Assembly (NCBI GenBank): GCA_022414725.1
Contig: CM039462.1
Coordinates: 101,802,486-101,866,485, forward strand
Length of the DNA stretch: 64,000 nucleotides
Source of the DNA: Microglena sp. YARC
Taxonomy: Eukaryota > Chlorophyta > Chlorophyceae > Chlamydomonadales > Chlamydomonadaceae
Reading direction: 5' to 3'
A program made the position numbers and the translations under genes. Shown here one piece after another: positions 48,101 through 64,000 of the stretch. Position 1 is the first letter of the stretch, and the number at the start of each line of letters is the position of its first letter. The notes under the pieces were generated by a model that saw only the letters and a program-made list of their open reading frames with translations, had not been told where the DNA came from and did no database searches.

Positions 48101-48836
48101 AACTATGAAATTTGTCTGAAATTTGTCATCCAAGACATACAGTCCACCTCGTGCTGATAAGGTAAGGGTTCAACATATCTGGTTTGATAAGGTTGTTTCA
48201 GGCTTCAGTTTCATACTCTCAAAATAAAATCTGAGATTTCATAAATATCCTCAAAACGTCAGATCCAGAACAGAGTATCTGCTATAAATAACGGTAATGG
48301 TAAAATATACCTGATTTGGTCTGGGTTATAGTTTTGGTGTTGGCAGGATGTTGGTTATGTTTTTGGTTTCGATGATATGAAAGAAGGAAATAGGACGCAG
48401 CAGGGTACGGGGATCCATGCCGTACCTGAGCTCGCATCTCCCACCATCTTGCCATGTCGGGCTCCCGCTTCTGGATTTCATCCAAGAAGTCGATGGTGCT
48501 GATGAAATCCCTATCGCCATATGATCTGAAGGCCGCATTCTCAAGCTCGTCCACGCTGAAGCCTTCGAGCGGTACAGTGGGGACAGCCATAGCTGTAGCT
48601 GGGAGCAATAGCGATCCGAATGTAGACAACATCCCAAGTCTCCGGTTCATTCCGAAGCTCTGGTCGGGGCTGGGGGCATCGGCACTCGGCAGAGATTTCA
48701 AGGTCTGGGGAGCAGTGCGGACGGGTTTTGAGGTCGCCGAGGATTTGGTGCGCGGTAGAAAAGGTCGGGGGCGGGTGGACGACCCCAGGGCCCCGGATGC
48801 TGCGCGCATTGGATACCGATCAATACTCGTTCCCAA
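42863..48836 (-). CDS. Thylakoid-lumen TPR protein (complete, seven exons)
   Basis: Exons are 48426-48836, 47205-47274, 45691-45885, 45325-45491, 44063-44200, 43586-43651 and 42863-42913: 1098 nt, 365 aa, all phases consistent. Residues 1-60 are Ser/Arg/Pro-rich and poor in acidic residues, a plastid transit peptide. MNRRLGMLSTFGSLLLPATA then MA (63-84) is a twin-arginine signal with an AMA cleavage site, so the product should reach the thylakoid lumen by the Tat route. TPR helices follow (AIDNFNRALSL; ALAYEGVSKWQDALDDYSTA then LDM; CYNSLGKWSEAREQYQKSSE then LFQ; LGDNDGAIKEMERIARRAPG). The conserved tail is RRWPPIMVDKMGAFLNLE. It resembles uncharacterised plant chloroplast TPR proteins; partner unknown. 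Several introns contain junction-copy arrays. It diverges from NSE2. Confidence 0.9.
43330..43557 (+). mobile_element. SINE-like element, family C, copy 3
   Basis: tcggagcgacaggtggca, a B-box-like gattgaacccgg, aaacaaacagac, and agaagggggggctccgcc. It lies in the last intron of the TPR gene, opposite to it. Confidence 0.6.
43586..43651 (-). CDS. TPR gene exon 6
   Basis: 22 codons, VGCSKFKDPDFLIRIRRWPP then IM, between acceptor CTGCCTGCAG and donor GTGAGT. Confidence 0.88.
43800..44062 (-). repeat. Array copying the end of TPR exon 5 plus donor
   Basis: Four copies of actcaccayyatgttttcaca then agcaatacacta. On the minus strand this is GTGAAAACAT-x-x-TG|GTGAGTAT, a copy of the exon 5 end GTGAAAACATTGTG|GTGAGT immediately next door. 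Confidence 0.85.
44063..44200 (-). CDS. TPR gene exon 5
   Basis: 46 codons, MERIARRAPGSADIKAALAA to MWNFACENIV, acceptor TGCATGCAG and donor GTGAGT. Confidence 0.9.
44226..44392 (+). repeat. Palindromic ATGATATCAT element, family D, copy 1
   Basis: gatgttgaccaaaggcgaat, then clusters of catatgatatcat, with an internal gtaacttt, then tagtcagac, gccg segment. The reverse orientation occurs at 54190-54362 and fragments lie in 24548-24600 and 24910-24960. It is interpreted as a small non-autonomous element. Confidence 0.65.
44480..44790. repeat. Minisatellite (acaaatgtacaggtacccct)
   Basis: Irregular repeats of ctcacacaaatgtacaggta, with three copies of aacattgcgtgctacttggg. It lies in TPR intron 4. 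Confidence 0.8.
44885..45205. repeat. (GAT)n microsatellite
   Basis: About 320 bp of imperfect gatgatgatggtgatga in TPR intron 4. Confidence 0.9.
45325..45491 (-). CDS. TPR gene exon 4
   Basis: Two bases complete the codon from exon 3, then 55 codons: ARE-QYQKSSELFQLAKGFK to LVQLGDNDGAIKE. Acceptor CGTTGCAG, donor GTATGA. Confidence 0.88.
45492..45690 (-). repeat. Diverged copy of the start of TPR exon 4 in intron 3
   Basis: 45553-45615 repeats the acceptor and first codons of exon 4 (gctgaaacagctcgaatgat; tttggtactgctctcaagct). One acceptor-side copy, not a long array. Confidence 0.8.
45691..45885 (-). CDS. TPR gene exon 3
   Basis: Acceptor ACCCATATTCAG, two bases completing Ala, then 64 codons (EEEPITYARLLSGRALAYEG to NSLGKWS) plus one base; donor GTGCGA. 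Confidence 0.9.
45886..46830 (-). repeat. Array copying the acceptor and start of TPR exon 3, decaying into a minisatellite
   Basis: Five copies of about 135 bp (46010, 46155, 46290, 46425, 46558) contain tgatgggctcttcctccgct, then gaaattgggtc. On the minus strand this is an acceptor (TTTCAG) plus the codons for EEEPIT. From 46640 to 46810 the unit shortens to gaggtacaggttgagaaaaa then tgtgatc. Confidence 0.85.
46831..47204. repeat. Short repeats (agtcaaatatagtcagaata)
   Basis: Irregular repetition of cagagtcaaatatagtcaga throughout the donor side of TPR intron 2. Confidence 0.75.
47205..47274 (-). CDS. TPR gene exon 2
   Basis: Acceptor ATCTTGCAG, 23 codons plus one base (VLVDFKDFNTAIDNFNRALS then LTS), donor GTAAAA. 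Confidence 0.9.
47275..48425 (-). repeat. TPR intron 1 with array copying the end of exon 1 plus donor
   Basis: About five units of roughly 145 bp at 47430-48070. On the minus strand each has CATTTGGGAGATGGGGGCAC then AG|GTACATGAGTCC, a copy of exon 1's GGGAGATGCGAGCTCAG|GTACGGCATGG. The remainder of 48070-48425 is unique. Confidence 0.85.
48426..48836 (-). CDS. TPR gene exon 1 (transit peptide and Tat signal)
   Basis: ATG at 48836; 137 codons ending MARWWEMRAQ before donor GTACGG. The start is chosen because it gives a full transit peptide ahead of the RR motif at residues 65-66. Confidence 0.9.
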
Positions 48837-49241
48837 TCGATCAATAAAGCAGGGAAGCAGGAAGATCAGTTCCGGAGATTTGGAGTGTCTGGCGTGGTTG
48901 GCTCAAAATAATAACGAGTGGTTGGCTCAAACTAATAACGTGGGGTTGGCTCAAAACAATAATGAGTGGTTCGCTTGAATGATCGTACGGCGATCGTACC
49001 GCAAACCGTTTGGGAACAGCGTGGGATTTTTCAAACAGATCATCGTACCCGACGTTTCTGTAGCTATCGTATTTGGAAGCTGCTTCATGCTCTCCACGCA
49101 ACACCTTACAAAATTATACGGCATCTATAGCCTCGGATCTGCTATTTGTCGAGATCATTTTGAACTTGAAACTTTTCGGGGTGTCTCCGAAACTCCGTGA
49201 GAGCGATCTCACTTTGCACAACCTTTTAGACGCAGTCAAAT
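48837..49241. promoter_or_regulatory. Shared divergent promoter region, TPR gene and NSE2
   Basis: 405 bp separate the two start codons. Three tandem units of about 26 bp (gtggttggctcaaaataata then acga) lie at 48893-48976 and are the only structured element. gatcgtacggcgatcgtacc (48981-49000) is palindromic and a candidate factor site. No TATA box was confirmed. Confidence 0.6.
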
Positions 49242-62675
<13,434 letters not shown>

Positions 62676-63560
62676 GTAGGATTCACTTTTTCTTTTGGGG
62701 GCTCCGTCTCAGGTTGGACTGGTTCAGAGCCTTCTAGATGAGTGCCTAATAAGTAGGAATTTCTCTCCGCCTTTCTTTCTGGTGGGCGGTGGGCACTGTT
62801 TTGTGTATGGGGTCCCACTTCCTGGGGTGAGACTCTTTTCAATAAGAAAAAGAAAAAGGGACATGTGAAGTGCCCTGTCTCAGGTAGGTCTCACTTTTTC
62901 TTTTTGGGGCTACACGTAGCAGCTTCCTTCCCCTGTCCTTGCATTATTAGTAGGAATTTCTCCGCCTTTCTGAATGAACAAATTATTTATAAATGGATTT
63001 GAATGAATGAATTCGCCGGGCACTGACTTGTGTACGGGGTCCCACTTCCTGGGGTGAAAATACTTTCAATAAAAAGAAGAATATATATGGGACCTGTGAA
63101 GTGCCCTGTCTCAGGTAGGGTTGGTTCATAGCCTTTTGAATGGTAGCCTACTCAGTAGGATTTTCTCCGCCTTTCTGAATGAATTATTTATGAATTGTTT
63201 ATGAATGAATCTGAATGAATGAATGACTGAATGAATAAATTCGGTGGGCACTGTTTTGTGTACGGGGTCCACTTCCCGGGGTGAAAATCCTTTCAATAAC
63301 AAGAGACGAGAAAGGAACCTGTGAGGTGCCCTGTCTCAGTTAGGGTTAGTTCAGAGCCTTTTGAATGGGTGCCTACTCAGTAGGATTTTCTCCGTCTTCT
63401 GAATGAATTATTTATGAATTATTTATGAATGAATCTAAATGGATGAATGAATTCGGTGGGCACTGTTTTTATAAGGGGCCCACTTCCTGGGGTGAGACTC
63501 CGGTCAATAAAACAAGGGACCTGTGAAGTGCCCCGTCGTCTCAGGTGGGGGTGGTCTGAA
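62676..63560 (+). repeat. Array copying the end of exon 5 plus donor
   Basis: Four copies (62860, 63090, 63310, 63510) of gggacctgtgaagtgccctg then tctcag|GTAGG, in units of about 215 bp. Each unit also has ggggtcccacttcctggggt and a gaatgaat spacer. Confidence 0.9.
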
Positions 63561-63605
63561 CCACCTACATAATCTGAACCACCTACATAATCTGAACCAC
63601 CTACA

Positions 63606-63876
63606 GAAATGAAGGCGGAGAAATTCACAGTAGGTAGGCACCCATTCACACTAGGGTGCCTACCTAATGTGAATGGTAGGCACCCATTAGGGTGCCTAGA
63701 TAGGCACCCATTCACACTAGGGTGCCTACCTAATGTGAATGGTAGGCACCCATTAGGGTGCCTAGGTAGGCACCCATTCACACTAGGGTGCCTACCTAAT
63801 GTGAATGGTAGGCACCCATTCACATTAGGTAGGCGAATGGGTGCCTACCTACTGTGAATTTCTCCGCCTTCATTTC
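63606..63876. repeat. Long inverted repeat (cruciform) with palindromic core
   Basis: 42-bp arms match without a mismatch that I can see: left 63606-63647 (gaaatgaaggcggagaaatt onward), right 63835-63876. The core is made of taggcacccattcaca and gtgaatggtaggcac units that are also mutually inverted. Confidence 0.88.
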
Positions 63877-64000
63877 TTTCTGAATGTATGGGTGAATAAT
63901 TTCGGTGGGCACTGTTATGTGTATTGGGTCCCACTTCCTGGGGTGAAAAGCAAGGGCAGTTGGCTTGGCACCAAACTGGCCAGGCCTGGGTCACTGTTCA

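Overview
Eukaryotic nuclear DNA, most likely from a photosynthetic protist or prasinophyte-like green alga. Evidence: genes with many short exons and GT-AG introns of up to about 9 kb; a protein with a plastid transit peptide followed by a twin-arginine lumen signal; a plant-like complex III subunit; interstitial CCCTAAA (plant-type) telomeric repeats; a 5'-truncated LINE, tRNA-derived SINEs and several MITE families. I see no rRNA gene, functional tRNA gene, CRISPR array or bacterial operon. The species is inference only.

Genes rebuilt by hand from splice sites and matching phases: (1) an LRR coding segment, + strand, 646-1926. (2) A minus-strand gene starting at 34596, with exons at 34418-34596, 27875-28106, 23042-23210 and 14069-14187 (233 codons in phase). 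Its N-terminus resembles negative elongation factor A (NELF-A); the 3' end is not resolved. (3) A truncated LINE, + strand, 35613-36942. (4) A complete QCR7 gene (complex III subunit 7), minus, 41122 to 37971, four exons, 122 aa. (5) A complete gene for a thylakoid-lumen TPR protein, minus, 48836 to 42863, seven exons, 365 aa. (6) An NSE2/MMS21-type SUMO ligase gene, plus, from 49242, five exons to 62675, running off the window. Genes 5 and 6 diverge from a 405-bp shared promoter region.

The main observation concerns the introns. In the NELF-A-like, TPR and NSE2 genes most large introns are filled with tandem arrays whose unit contains the edge of the neighbouring exon together with its splice site. 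Donor-side arrays copy an exon end plus its GT donor; acceptor-side arrays copy an AG acceptor plus an exon start. One array has about 21 units of about 178 bp (24115-27874); another exceeds 4 kb (8455-12640). Several of these introns are also polar: on the coding strand they begin GT/GGGT-rich and end CA/ACCC-rich, so their two ends could pair.

Caution: 8455-20100 is rich in random single-base indels and surrounds a gap of exactly 1000 Ns (16174-17173). It looks like uncorrected long-read gap filling, so exon coordinates there are approximate. The rest of the window is cleaner.
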